Source: Streptomyces fulvoviolaceus
Lineage (GTDB): Bacteria; Actinomycetota; Actinomycetes; Streptomycetales; Streptomycetaceae
NCBI RefSeq assembly: GCF_000718165.1
Contig: NZ_JOEY01000007.1
Location: 124,001 to 188,000 of the forward strand
Direction: 5' to 3'
DNA: 64,000 nucleotides
Shown here: positions 43,136-50,929 of the stretch, piece by piece
Position numbering within the stretch: the first letter of the stretch is position 1
Layout: the number at the start of each line of letters is the position of its first letter
Notes under the pieces: model-generated
The model's database searches: none
The model's input: the letters and a program-made list of their open reading frames with translations, nothing else
Told to the model about the DNA's origin: nothing
Position numbers and translations under genes: made by a program

Positions 43136-43879
43136 ATGCCCTTTTCCGACTACAGGACTGCTCTGGTGACCGGTGCCTCCACCGGAATCGGAGCGGTGGT
43201 CGTCGAGCGGCTCGCCAAACAAGGGCTCCAGGTCCACGCCGTCGCCCGTAACGCCGAGCGCCTCGACGACCTCGCCCGGCGTACGGGCTGCACCCCGCAC
43301 GCGATCGACATCACCGACACCGCCGCCCTCACCGAGACCCTGCGGGGCCTGAAGGTCGACGTCCTGGTCAACAACGCCGGGGTCTCCCGCACCGGGAACA
43401 TCCTCACCGCCGACGAGTTCGCCGTCGACGAGCAGATCGCCGTCAACATCCAGGCCGTGCTGCACCTCGTACGCCTGGTCATGCCGGGGATGGTGGAACG
43501 CGACCTCGGGCACATCGTCAACATCAGCTCGATCGCCGGCGTCTACAACTTCGGCGGCAACACGATCTACCACGCCACCAAGGCGGCCGTGCACACGCTC
43601 TCCCGTCAGCTCCGCGTCGACGGATACGGCCGCCGGATCCGCGTCACCGAGATCTGCCCGGGCCGGGTGGAGACGGAGATCTTCGGCCGTCTCCTCGGCG
43701 ACATGGAGGAGGCACAGCGGCAGTTCTACGACGGCTACGAGTCGCTGAAGCCGGAGGACATCGCCGACGCCATCGAGTTCGCCATCGACTCACCGCGCCA
43801 CGTGAACATCGGGCATGTGGAGATCCTGCCGACGTTCCAGGTGCCGGGCGGCCTCAACTTCGAAAGGCGGGCCGACTGA
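43136..43879 (+). CDS. Short-chain dehydrogenase/reductase (YdfG-like)
   Basis: A 247-residue SDR with cofactor motif TGASTGIG, structural NNAGVSRTG, and catalytic Ser-Tyr-Lys in NISSIAGVYNFGGNTIYHATK. The sequence around PGRVETEIFGRLLGD and the C-terminus are similar to NADP-dependent 3-hydroxy acid dehydrogenases. It may oxidise a hydroxyl group on the ring-opened product. A TAGGAG-type site precedes the ATG; the stop overlaps the aminotransferase start by one base (TGATG). Confidence 0.88.
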   Translation: MPFSDYRTALVTGASTGIGAVVVERLAKQGLQVHAVARNAERLDDLARRTGCTPHAIDITDTAALTETLRGLKVDVLVNNAGVSRTGNILTADEFAVDEQIAVNIQAVLHLVRLVMPGMVERDLGHIVNISSIAGVYNFGGNTIYHATKAAVHTLSRQLRVDGYGRRIRVTEICPGRVETEIFGRLLGDMEEAQRQFYDGYESLKPEDIADAIEFAIDSPRHVNIGHVEILPTFQVPGGLNFERRAD

Positions 43880-45084
43880 TGGGGACGACGACCGCCCAGC
43901 GCGTACGGCGCATCAAGCCGTCACCGAGCACCGCGGCCGCCCAGCGCGTACGCGAGCTCAAGGCCCAGGGTCTCGCCATCCTCGATCTCACCGTCGGCGA
44001 ACCGGACTTCGACACCCCCGACCATGTGAAGGCAGCCGCGATCGAGGCGATCCGGCAGGGCGAGACCAAGTACACCCCGGTCAACGGAACACCAGCGTTG
44101 CGCGCCGCCATCACGCACAAGCTGGCGGAGCGCCACGGACTCCCCTGCTCCGACGACCGGATCACCGTCGGCGGCGGAGCGAAGCAGGTCATCTTCCTCG
44201 CGCTGATGGCCACGCTGGACGCGGGCGACGAGGTGATCATCCCCGTTCCCTACTGGGTGTCCTATCCGGACATGGTCCTCGCCAACGACGGCACGCCGGT
44301 CGTCGTCGACTGCCCGGAAGCGGACGGCTTCAAGCTGACCCCGCAGCGCCTGGAGGCGTCGATCACCGACCGGACGCGCTGGGTGATCCTCAACACCCCG
44401 AGCAATCCCACCGGCGCCGCCTACACCATCGGCGAACTCAAAGCCCTGGCCGACGTGTTGCTCGCCCACCCGCACGTCCAGGTCCTGACGGACGAGATCT
44501 ACGACGAGATCTGGTACGAACCGGGCCAGGTCCCCAGCCTCGCCGCCGCCGAACCACGCCTGACCGACCGGGTGTTCCTCACCAACGGCGTCTCCAAGAG
44601 TTACGCCATGACCGGCTGGCGTATCGGCTACGGAGTCGGCTCCGCCTCGCTGGTGGCCGCGATCAACACCCTGCAGTCGCAGATCTCGTCGTGCCCGTCG
44701 TCGGTCAGCCAGGCCGCCGCCGCCGCCGCGCTCACCGGCGACCAGGCTTTCGTACGCGAGTGTGTCGCCGTCTACCGCAGCCGCCGCGACGTGACACTGA
44801 AGCTGATCAACGACATCCGGGGCCTGTCCTGCACCCCACCCAGCGGCGGCTTCTACGCCTTCGTCAACTGCGCGGATGTACTCGGAAAGCAGACCCCCAC
44901 AGGCGAAGTGATCGGCACGGACGAGGAGTTCACCCGCTACCTGCTGGAGTCGCAGCAGGTAGCGGTGATCCACGGCGGCGCGTACGGCGCACCGGGCTAC
45001 TTCCGCATCTCCTTCGCCACCTCGACCGACGTCCTCACCGAGGCCTGCGAGCGCATCGCCCGCGCCTGCGCGGCCCTGTACTGA
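43879..45084 (+). CDS. Class I/II aminotransferase (aspartate aminotransferase-like)
   Basis: A 401-residue PLP enzyme. Key stretches are LDLTVGEPDFDTPDHV, GETKYTPVNGTPALRAAI, NTPSNPTGAAY, the PLP-lysine in TNGVSKSYAMTGWRIGY and a final GYFRISFATS with the substrate-carboxylate arginine. It would convert an amino acid, perhaps a substituted glutamate released by PxpABC, to its 2-oxo acid. It sits between the SDR and the aldolase in one operon. Confidence 0.9.
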   Translation: MGTTTAQRVRRIKPSPSTAAAQRVRELKAQGLAILDLTVGEPDFDTPDHVKAAAIEAIRQGETKYTPVNGTPALRAAITHKLAERHGLPCSDDRITVGGGAKQVIFLALMATLDAGDEVIIPVPYWVSYPDMVLANDGTPVVVDCPEADGFKLTPQRLEASITDRTRWVILNTPSNPTGAAYTIGELKALADVLLAHPHVQVLTDEIYDEIWYEPGQVPSLAAAEPRLTDRVFLTNGVSKSYAMTGWRIGYGVGSASLVAAINTLQSQISSCPSSVSQAAAAAALTGDQAFVRECVAVYRSRRDVTLKLINDIRGLSCTPPSGGFYAFVNCADVLGKQTPTGEVIGTDEEFTRYLLESQQVAVIHGGAYGAPGYFRISFATSTDVLTEACERIARACAALY

Positions 45085-45093
45085 AGGAGCGAC

Positions 45094-45768
45094 ATGATCC
45101 GCGTCAACACCAAGTTCGACCGGCCGGACCCGGCGCTCGTCAAGCAGCTGAGCGCATACTCCGCCGCCACCATCCACGAGGCACAGGGCCGCCTCGGCGC
45201 ACTCGACTCGACGATCAAACCGGTCGACCCCGGCATGTCCCTGTGCGGCCCCGCGTTCACCGTGCGCTGCGCGCCCCGCGACAACATCATGCTGCAGGTG
45301 GCCATCGCCCACGCGCAGCCCGGCGACGTCATCGTGGTCTCGGCCGGCGAGTACGCGGAGGCCGGATCCTTCGGCGACGTCCTCGCAAACGCCTGCGTGG
45401 CCAAGGGACTTGGCGGCCTGGTCACCGACACCGGGGTCCGCGACACGCAGGACCTGCGCGCACTCGGCTTCCCGGTGTTCTCCTACAGCGTCTGCATGAA
45501 GGGCACCGTCAAGGAGACCGTCGGGCCGATGGCCGAGCCGGTGCTGATCGGCGGCGAGATCGTTCACCCCGGAGACGTGGTGCGCGCGGACGCCGACGGC
45601 GTGGTGGTCGTACGGCGCGAGGACGTGGCGGACGTCATCCGCAAGTCGCAGGAGCGGATCGAGGCCGAGGACGCCTACATCGCCGCCTACCGCTCCGGAA
45701 AGAGCACGATCGAGGTGAGCAACCTGGCCGCCGTGCTGGAAGCAAAGGGGCTGGCCATCGACGCGTAG
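45094..45768 (+). CDS. RraA-like class II pyruvate aldolase (HMG/CHA aldolase family)
   Basis: A 224-residue protein of the RraA fold. It keeps the D-x20-R-D pattern described for 4-hydroxy-4-methyl-2-oxoglutarate and 4-carboxy-4-hydroxy-2-oxoadipate aldolases: GDVLANACVA, then KGLGGLVTDTGVRD, with exactly 20 residues between the first Asp and Arg-Asp. Such enzymes split a 4-hydroxy-2-oxo acid to pyruvate and also decarboxylate oxaloacetate. Beside the aminotransferase, an aldolase role is more plausible than RNase E regulation. It is the last gene of the island operon. Confidence 0.83.
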   Translation: MIRVNTKFDRPDPALVKQLSAYSAATIHEAQGRLGALDSTIKPVDPGMSLCGPAFTVRCAPRDNIMLQVAIAHAQPGDVIVVSAGEYAEAGSFGDVLANACVAKGLGGLVTDTGVRDTQDLRALGFPVFSYSVCMKGTVKETVGPMAEPVLIGGEIVHPGDVVRADADGVVVVRREDVADVIRKSQERIEAEDAYIAAYRSGKSTIEVSNLAAVLEAKGLAIDA

Positions 45769-46169
45769 TGCTCCTGGCGACCGGCTGACCGGAACGCGAC
45801 TGAGACAGACATGGGCAGAGGCCGGGCCGCGGAACGGTCTGTTCCTGATCCCCGCCGGGCGCCACGAACCATGCACGCAGACCAGCCGCATTGTTGAGCC
45901 CCCACAACAGCGGTAAGCCCATCGCAACCTCCGCCAACGCAACCCCCGACCCGCTCCGTGCACCGCCGCTGCACGGATGGCCACCCGTTGGCCACCCCTC
46001 CCCCTGCCGATACTGACCAGCGCATCAGTAGCGCTTCAGAAAACCGCACGTCAGCAGCACTATTGGGAGCCAGCACACCCCCACCGAACCCAAGGAGTGA
46101 AACCGCTGGCCTACGCATTCCATGCACAGCCCGGAGAAGCCCTCGGCACGCACATTCCAAGGCCAACCC
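45769..46169. other. Non-coding right flank inside the island
   Basis: No convincing gene. A GTGGCC/TTGGCC-rich stretch (about 45975-46005: GATGGCCACCCGTTGGCCAC) resembles one just inside the left end (about 36780-36825, GGCCACCCCTTGGCCGCC). Paired arm-type sites near both att copies would be expected for an integrase, but this is inference. Confidence 0.35.
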
Positions 46170-46209
46170 AATAAAGAAACCGCAGGTCAGAGGCCTGACC
46201 TGCGGTTTC
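46170..46209 (-). terminator. Terminator of tRNA-Thr fragment B
   Basis: A 14-bp perfect stem, AAACCGCAGGTCAG with CTGACCTGCGGTTT and loop AGGC, followed on the minus strand by TTTATT. It sits just after the tRNA 3' end, as at fragment A, and shares the CAGGTCAG/CTGACCTG core with it. Confidence 0.78.
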
Positions 46210-46212
46210 CCA

Positions 46213-46257
46213 TGGAGCCGCCTTCGGGATTCGAACCCGAGACCTACGCATTACGAG
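46213..46257 (-). repeat. Right copy of 45-bp direct repeat: 3' end of tRNA-Thr(CGU), att-like
   Basis: Identical over 45 bp to 36625-36669. Here the match to the expected tRNA-Thr extends 2-3 bases further into the anticodon stem (GCACTCGTAATGCG). Beyond that, the DNA to the right does not continue as the 5' half of a tRNA, so neither copy is an intact gene and the real tRNA-Thr must lie outside the window. Confidence 0.85.
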
Positions 46258-46479
46258 TGCACCGGCCCCAGACCACGAACACTCCACCGCAGACCACCTC
46301 CTACCTCACGGCAGTTACAAACTGCGGGGTAGAGCGACAGCGTGAACTCCCATCGACCCGAACCAGCTCAGAGGCGTCATCCGCCCCTCCGCTCCAGGGA
46401 CTTTTCAGGGACTTTCAGCTCTGCCTGAGGGACTTCCGAGGAACGTTTCGCCGCCTAACACGACAAGCCCCCGAAAGAC

Positions 46480-46515
46480 CGGAAAGGGCCTCCGTCGCAG
46501 ATCAGAGGCCCTTCC
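46480..46515 (-). terminator. Hairpin downstream of rnpB
   Basis: GGAAAGGGCCT and AGAGGCCCTTCC form a strong stem 26 bases after the rnpB 3' end on the minus strand. It is the probable transcription terminator of the RNase P RNA; the T-run is weak. Confidence 0.6.
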
Positions 46516-46540
46516 CAAGGCAAAGCCGCAGGTAGCGGCA

Positions 46541-46945
46541 GACGAGTCGGGCTGTACGCCGGGTTCTGTCGCCCGGTCGCCTCGCGGCGGCCGGGGAGAC
46601 GGCCATCCATCTAGGGCCGGCGTTGCCGCCGGCCTCGTGCGGTCTACCCACGGACTCGGGCGGGCAGCCCTCGAACGTCCGCGCAGAAACACCGGGGTGT
46701 TTCCTTTTGACCTTGCTCCGGGTGGGGTTTACCTAGCTGCCCAGGTCGCCCTGGGCACTGGTGGTCTCTTACACCACCGTTTCACCCTTACCCAGCGCCG
46801 AAGCGCCGGGCGGTTTGTTTTCTGTGGCACTGTCCCGCGGGTCACCCCGGGTGGCCGTTAGCCATCACCCTGCCCTGTGGAGCCCGGACGTTCCTCGGGG
46901 AGCCCTCCTAGAGGGGACTCCACGCGGCCGTCCGCCCGGCTCGTC
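46541..46945 (-). ncRNA. rnpB: RNase P RNA (class A)
   Basis: The catalytic RNA of RNase P, which trims tRNA 5' ends. The ends pair as helix P1: GACGAGCCGGGC at the 5' end with GCCCGACTCGTC at the 3' end. Conserved blocks in order are GAGGAACGTCCGGGCTCC, AGGGTGATGGC, CCACAGAAAACAAACC, GGTGTAAGAGACCACCA, AGGTAAACCCC, TAGATGGATGGCC and CAGAACCCGGCGTACAG. A length of about 405 nt is normal for Streptomyces. Its first 88 nt overlap, on the same strand, the 3' end of the EamA transporter gene. Confidence 0.95.
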
Positions 46946-47859
46946 TGCCGTGTCGACCATGTTACCGGGCGATCGGGGCAGACTGGTTCCGCCGTTGCGC
47001 GGGCCGGGCCCGCCGTGGCCAGCACCGAGCCCGCCAGGATCAGGGCGAAGGCCGCCCCGATCCCCAGAGTCAGCGGCTCGTCCAGGAACACGGCGCCCGC
47101 TGCCACCGCCACCGCCGGATTGACGTACGTGAACACCGTCGCCCGGGTCGGGCCGACCTCCTTGATCAGCTCCAGGAAGGCGATGAAGGCGAGCGCGGTG
47201 CAGATCACGCCCAGGCCGGCCAGGGAGGCCAACACCTCGGCCGAGGGGACAGTGGAAGGCCAGGTCACCGCCGCCGCGGGGGCGTACACCACCGCCGCCA
47301 GCGCCAAGCACGGCGCCGTTAGCTGGAGCGACGGGACATCCTTCAGGTGGCGGGCGGCTATCAGCGGGGCCGTCGCGTAGCCCAGCACTGTCACGAGTAC
47401 CTCGGCCATCGACTTCACGTCCCCGCCGGTCAGGTGCGGGACCGTGAGGACGCCCACCCCGGCCAGCCCCAGTCCCAAACCGGTCACCCTCCGCACGCCC
47501 AGCTTCTCCGTATCGCCGAAGAAGCGGGCCAGGACCACCCCCACGATCGGTACGCCCGCGATCAGCAGCCCCGCTGTGGAGCTCGACAGGTGCCGTTCGG
47601 CGTCCGTCAGCGTGTACCAGGGGCCCATGATCTCGATGACCGCGAAGGCCAGCATCGCCTTCCAGTGGGTCCGGACCGCCCCCGTCAGACCGCCCTGCCG
47701 TATCGCGAAGGGGAGCAGGAGTACGGCGCCCAGCGCGCAGCGTGTGAACACCACCATCGACGGGGACAGGTCCGCTTCCATCGCCACCTTGATCAGCAGG
47801 TAGGGGATGCCCCAGACCACTCCCATCAGGGAGAACAGGAACCAGCCGCGTGCAGTCAT
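46858..47859 (-). CDS. EamA/DMT-family transporter overlapping rnpB
   Basis: A 333-residue exporter-type protein with about ten helices in two EamA repeats (GVVWGIPYLLIKVA, SSSTAGLLIAGVPIVGVVLA; FTYVNPAVAVAAGAVFLDEP). Such proteins export amino acids or other metabolites. The membrane part ends near residue 290. The final 29 residues (ending RPGSTGQGDG) are encoded inside the 5' part of rnpB, so this tail is dictated by the RNA sequence. It lies 18 bases after the AraC gene and is probably co-transcribed with it. Confidence 0.88.
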   Translation of the reverse strand: MTARGWFLFSLMGVVWGIPYLLIKVAMEADLSPSMVVFTRCALGAVLLLPFAIRQGGLTGAVRTHWKAMLAFAVIEIMGPWYTLTDAERHLSSSTAGLLIAGVPIVGVVLARFFGDTEKLGVRRVTGLGLGLAGVGVLTVPHLTGGDVKSMAEVLVTVLGYATAPLIAARHLKDVPSLQLTAPCLALAAVVYAPAAAVTWPSTVPSAEVLASLAGLGVICTALAFIAFLELIKEVGPTRATVFTYVNPAVAVAAGAVFLDEPLTLGIGAAFALILAGSVLATAGPARATAEPVCPDRPVTWSTRQTSRADGRVESPLGGLPEERPGSTGQGDG

Positions 47860-47877
47860 GCGGCCATGCTCACCACA

Positions 47878-48702
47878 TCAACGGCGCCCGTCTTGAACGC
47901 TGTTGCGGTACGCCGCCGGCGTCACCCCCAGCACCCGCCGGAACCACCGCGTCAGGTGCGCCTGGTCGGCGAAGCCCACCAGGCCCGCGACCTCCGCCGG
48001 CCTCAAGCCGCGTTCCAGCAACCCACGCGCCCGGCCCACCCGGTACTGCGCCAGCCAGGCGTACGGCGGTATCCCCATCGTCGTACGGAAGGCGCGCAGG
48101 AGCTGGTAGCGGGACAGGCCCAGGTCGGCGGCGAGGTCGGCGAGGGAGGGTGGGTCCAGGAGTTCGTCGGCGAGGCGGTCGCGGATCGCCTGGGCGATGC
48201 GGTCGGCGCCGGGGACCAGGTCGCAGGCGGCTCGGGCCGTGGAGTGGCGGCGGGCCAGCGCCGTCAGTAGCCATGGGAGGCGGGACTCGGTCTCCAACGG
48301 GTCGGGGCAGGCGCTGAGTTCGGTGTGGGTGAGGCGGAGGGCGGCGGCCAGTTCGGGGTCGTCGAGGAGGGGTTCGCGGAAGTGTGGGAGGCCGCCGGCG
48401 AGGGTGCCGTCGGTCAGTAGCGGGGGCCCGGCGTACAGGGCGCGGTAGGCGTAGCCGTCGGTGGCGTTGCCGGGGCCGCCGGTGTGCATCTCGCCCGGGC
48501 CGAGGACGACGATGGAGCCCGGGCCCGTACGGATGTGGCCGCCGCGGTAGTCGATGAGCTCGGAGCCGCCGACGCACACGCCGATGGTGAACTCGTCGTG
48601 GGCGTGCGGGGCGTAGACATGCTTGTCGAAGCGGGCGGTGAGCAGGTCGAGCGGCGGCCCGCACCGGCCGAGCCGCGCCCTGGTCCACAATGCCTGTTCC
48701 AC
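47878..48702 (-). CDS. AraC-family transcriptional regulator
   Basis: A 274-residue regulator. The N-terminal AraC-type cupin is at about residues 20-100 (HAHDEFTIGVCVGGSELI, GSIVVLGPGEMHTG). The double helix-turn-helix is at about 170-265 (LADLAADLGLSRYQLLRAF, AEVAGLVGFADQAHLTRWFR, GVTPAAYR). It likely controls the adjacent EamA exporter gene, a common AraC-DMT pairing in actinobacteria. Confidence 0.9.
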   Translation of the reverse strand: MEQALWTRARLGRCGPPLDLLTARFDKHVYAPHAHDEFTIGVCVGGSELIDYRGGHIRTGPGSIVVLGPGEMHTGGPGNATDGYAYRALYAGPPLLTDGTLAGGLPHFREPLLDDPELAAALRLTHTELSACPDPLETESRLPWLLTALARRHSTARAACDLVPGADRIAQAIRDRLADELLDPPSLADLAADLGLSRYQLLRAFRTTMGIPPYAWLAQYRVGRARGLLERGLRPAEVAGLVGFADQAHLTRWFRRVLGVTPAAYRNSVQDGRR

Positions 48703-48747
48703 GCGGCGCCCCCTGTCCGTCGTCCGCAGGGTGCAACGCCGGGGGGC

Positions 48748-49326
48748 TCAGAGAAAGTCCGCGGTCTCCAGCTCGAAGGCGAAGGGTTCCGGGAGGGTGA
48801 GCGGTTTGCCGAGGGGGCGGGTGCACTGCTCGCGGTAGTCGTCCCTCTCCGGGTCGCTGAACAGCGTGATCGAGGAAGCCTCACGGTCGACAAGCAGGTA
48901 GAGGGGGATGCCGCCGCGGGCGTAGCAGCGGCGTTTGGCCTCGCGGTCGGCCTTGGGCTTGGTGGAGGTCACTTCCAACACCACGGCGACGCCCTCGCAG
49001 GGCATCCAGGAGTCGGCGCCCCTGTAGAGCCGCAGTTCCCTAGGGGCGAACGTACCGTCGGGGATTGCGTGATCCTTGGGAAAGCCGCCCCCGCTCTTCA
49101 GCTTCAGGCCTTTGTTCCCGGAGAACTGCATGCGGGTTCGCGACTTCCTGATCACGTCGTCCACGATCAGACTGATGTAGTCCTCGTGATCCCCGTCCGG
49201 CGGCGGCGTCACAACGATCTCCCCCTCGATCAGCTCGGCCCGGAAACCCTCAGGGGTGTCCAGGGCGAGAAAACCCTCCAGCAGAACCTCTGCCTGCGTG
49301 AGCGGCTCGTGGGCCATGGCAGTCAT
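48748..49326 (-). CDS. Uma2-family endonuclease-fold protein (DUF820)
   Basis: A 192-residue protein of the PD-(D/E)XK Uma2 family. The core is visible as AELIEGEIVVTPPP, AIPDGTFAPRELRLY (the PD part), VLEVTSTKPKADREAKRRCY and GIPLYLLVDRE. These proteins are numerous in Streptomyces and of unknown cellular role. The ATG at 49326 is chosen for the GGAGGGG site 6-8 bases upstream. It is a stand-alone minus-strand gene. Confidence 0.85.
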   Translation of the reverse strand: MTAMAHEPLTQAEVLLEGFLALDTPEGFRAELIEGEIVVTPPPDGDHEDYISLIVDDVIRKSRTRMQFSGNKGLKLKSGGGFPKDHAIPDGTFAPRELRLYRGADSWMPCEGVAVVLEVTSTKPKADREAKRRCYARGGIPLYLLVDREASSITLFSDPERDDYREQCTRPLGKPLTLPEPFAFELETADFL

Positions 49327-49420
49327 GTCACGCCCCTCCTTCGGTCGCTCGCCAGACTGAGACATCGGAAGATCACCTGTCCAAGAGATCGGGACCCGTT
49401 CCCTCGATCGTGGCACACCA

Positions 49421-50854
49421 TCACGCAGGCGCGAAGCGCACTTTCGCCGCTCCCGGATCGGCCTGCGTGAGCCGCACCCGCAGCCGCTCCCCCAGCGGCA
49501 GATGCTCCCCCTCGATCCGACCGATGACCGCCGGCGACTCCAACTGCACGGTCCCCACGTCCGGTTGGCGCTCCTCCACCTCCACCACGCACGCGTCGAA
49601 CTCCTCCCCCACCCGGTCCTTCAGCAGCGCGGCCTCGACGATGTCGACGCACTCGCGCTCGACCGTGCCCGCGAGCCGACCGCCCCCGGCCATCTCGTGG
49701 GGCAGCGCGTCGAGGGCGGCGAGCACCCAGTCGGGCGGCGCGACGTCGGCGGCGGCCGCGAGGCAGATCTCCGACGCGTACCGGTCGACCAGGCGACGCA
49801 GCGGGGCCGTGCAGTGGGCGTACGGCGCGGCGACCGCGGCGTGCGTGGTGATGTCCGGCAGGACCCCGTCCCGGAAGACGGTGTAGCCGGCGCCGCGCAG
49901 GAGGGTCGTGCACTCCTGGAGGAAGGCCGCGTGGTGGGGGCGGTGCGGGTCGAGGGAGCGGATGAGGGCCGCGTACGAGACGTGGTGCGGCCAGTCGATG
50001 TGCAGGGCGTGGGCAATACGGCGGAGGCGGCCTACCGCGCCGTCCGGTGCGGCGGGGAGGGTGCGGAGCACACCCGTGCCACTCGCCAGCATCAGATCCG
50101 CCGCCGCCATCCCCGTCAGCAGGGAGATCTGGGCGTTCCAGCCGTCGGCGGGGAGAGGGGCGCGGTAGGTCAGCTCGTACGTACCGTCCCGCTCTACGAT
50201 CTCCTGCTCGGGGACGTTGAGGGAGATTCCGCCTCGCTCGACCTCCAGCGCCTCGCGCAACTGCCCGACCTCTGCGAGCAGCGCGAGCGGCTCCTCAGCC
50301 GTCTTGCCGTCGATTTCCTTCTGCGCGCCCTCGTAGTCGAGCTTGGCCCGGCTGCGGACGAGGGCGCGGCGGACGTCGACGTCGCGCGTACGGCCGTCCG
50401 CGTCGAGGTCGATCGTCCAGAGGGCCGCCGGGCGCACCTGGTCCGGGAGCAGGCTCGCGGCGCCCTCGCTGAGGAGGGTGGGGTGCAGCGGGGTCTTCTC
50501 GTCCGGGAAGTAGAGGGTCATCACCCGGCGGTGCGTCTCCTCGTCCAGCGCTCCGCCGGGTACGACGAAGGCGGCGACGTCCGCGATCGCGTACCGCACG
50601 CGGTAGCCGGCGCCCTGCCGGGACAGGTGCATCGCCTGGTCCAGGTCGGTGGAGGTGGGCGGGTCGATGGTGAAGAAGGGGATGTCGGTGGCGTCATACA
50701 CCGTCCCGAAAGACATCCGTGCCGCTCGCTCCCCCTCGGCCATCGCCTCGGCCGGGAAGCTCTCGGGCACACCTAGTTCGGTACGCAGCGCGGTGAGGGC
50801 CGCCCGGAGAAGGGCTTCGGGGGCGCCGGTCACGCGGATGTGGCGGCGGGGCAT
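49421..50854 (-). CDS. RNB-domain ribonuclease (RNase II/R family)
   Basis: A 477-residue exoribonuclease. The RNB catalytic block is IPFFTIDPPTSTDLDQAMHL, with the conserved aspartates, followed by LYFPDEKTPLHPTLLSEGAA and PYAHCTAPLRRLVDRYA. Compared with RNase R it lacks long N-terminal cold-shock domains; a short C-terminal S1/OB-like part ends it. It would degrade RNA 3' to 5'. It is divergent from the YaaA gene with a 75-base gap. Confidence 0.9.
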   Translation of the reverse strand: MPRRHIRVTGAPEALLRAALTALRTELGVPESFPAEAMAEGERAARMSFGTVYDATDIPFFTIDPPTSTDLDQAMHLSRQGAGYRVRYAIADVAAFVVPGGALDEETHRRVMTLYFPDEKTPLHPTLLSEGAASLLPDQVRPAALWTIDLDADGRTRDVDVRRALVRSRAKLDYEGAQKEIDGKTAEEPLALLAEVGQLREALEVERGGISLNVPEQEIVERDGTYELTYRAPLPADGWNAQISLLTGMAAADLMLASGTGVLRTLPAAPDGAVGRLRRIAHALHIDWPHHVSYAALIRSLDPHRPHHAAFLQECTTLLRGAGYTVFRDGVLPDITTHAAVAAPYAHCTAPLRRLVDRYASEICLAAAADVAPPDWVLAALDALPHEMAGGGRLAGTVERECVDIVEAALLKDRVGEEFDACVVEVEERQPDVGTVQLESPAVIGRIEGEHLPLGERLRVRLTQADPGAAKVRFAPA

Positions 50855-50929
50855 ACAGCGAGCGTAGGGCGGGGGCGGGCGGGTGGCACGCCGTACGCTG
50901 TCGCAGAGCTCTACCGAAGGAGATCATCC

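Larger units (their letters stand above)
36625..46257. mobile_element. Putative genomic island bounded by tRNA-Thr 3'-end direct repeats
   Basis: The two identical 45-bp repeats are 9,588 bp apart and enclose a self-contained catabolic set (LysR, dehydrogenase, PxpABC, MFS, SDR, aminotransferase, aldolase). Both ends have their own terminator hairpin and GTGGCC-rich flanks inside the island (36775-36830 and 45975-46005). No integrase, excisionase or replication gene is inside, so it is either a non-autonomous passenger or one segment of a tandem array of elements at this tRNA. The non-coding part 36670-36945 holds the GTGGCC-rich stretch and nothing else recognised. Confidence 0.6.

Noticed and set aside
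45094..45768. RNase E activity regulator RraA or menaquinone methyltransferase
   Set aside because: The D-x20-R-D aldolase motif and the catabolic operon context favour a pyruvate aldolase; the methyltransferase label is an old misannotation of this family.
43921..45984. 687-codon minus-strand frame
   Set aside because: Antisense shadow of the aminotransferase and aldolase genes, with no recognisable domain.
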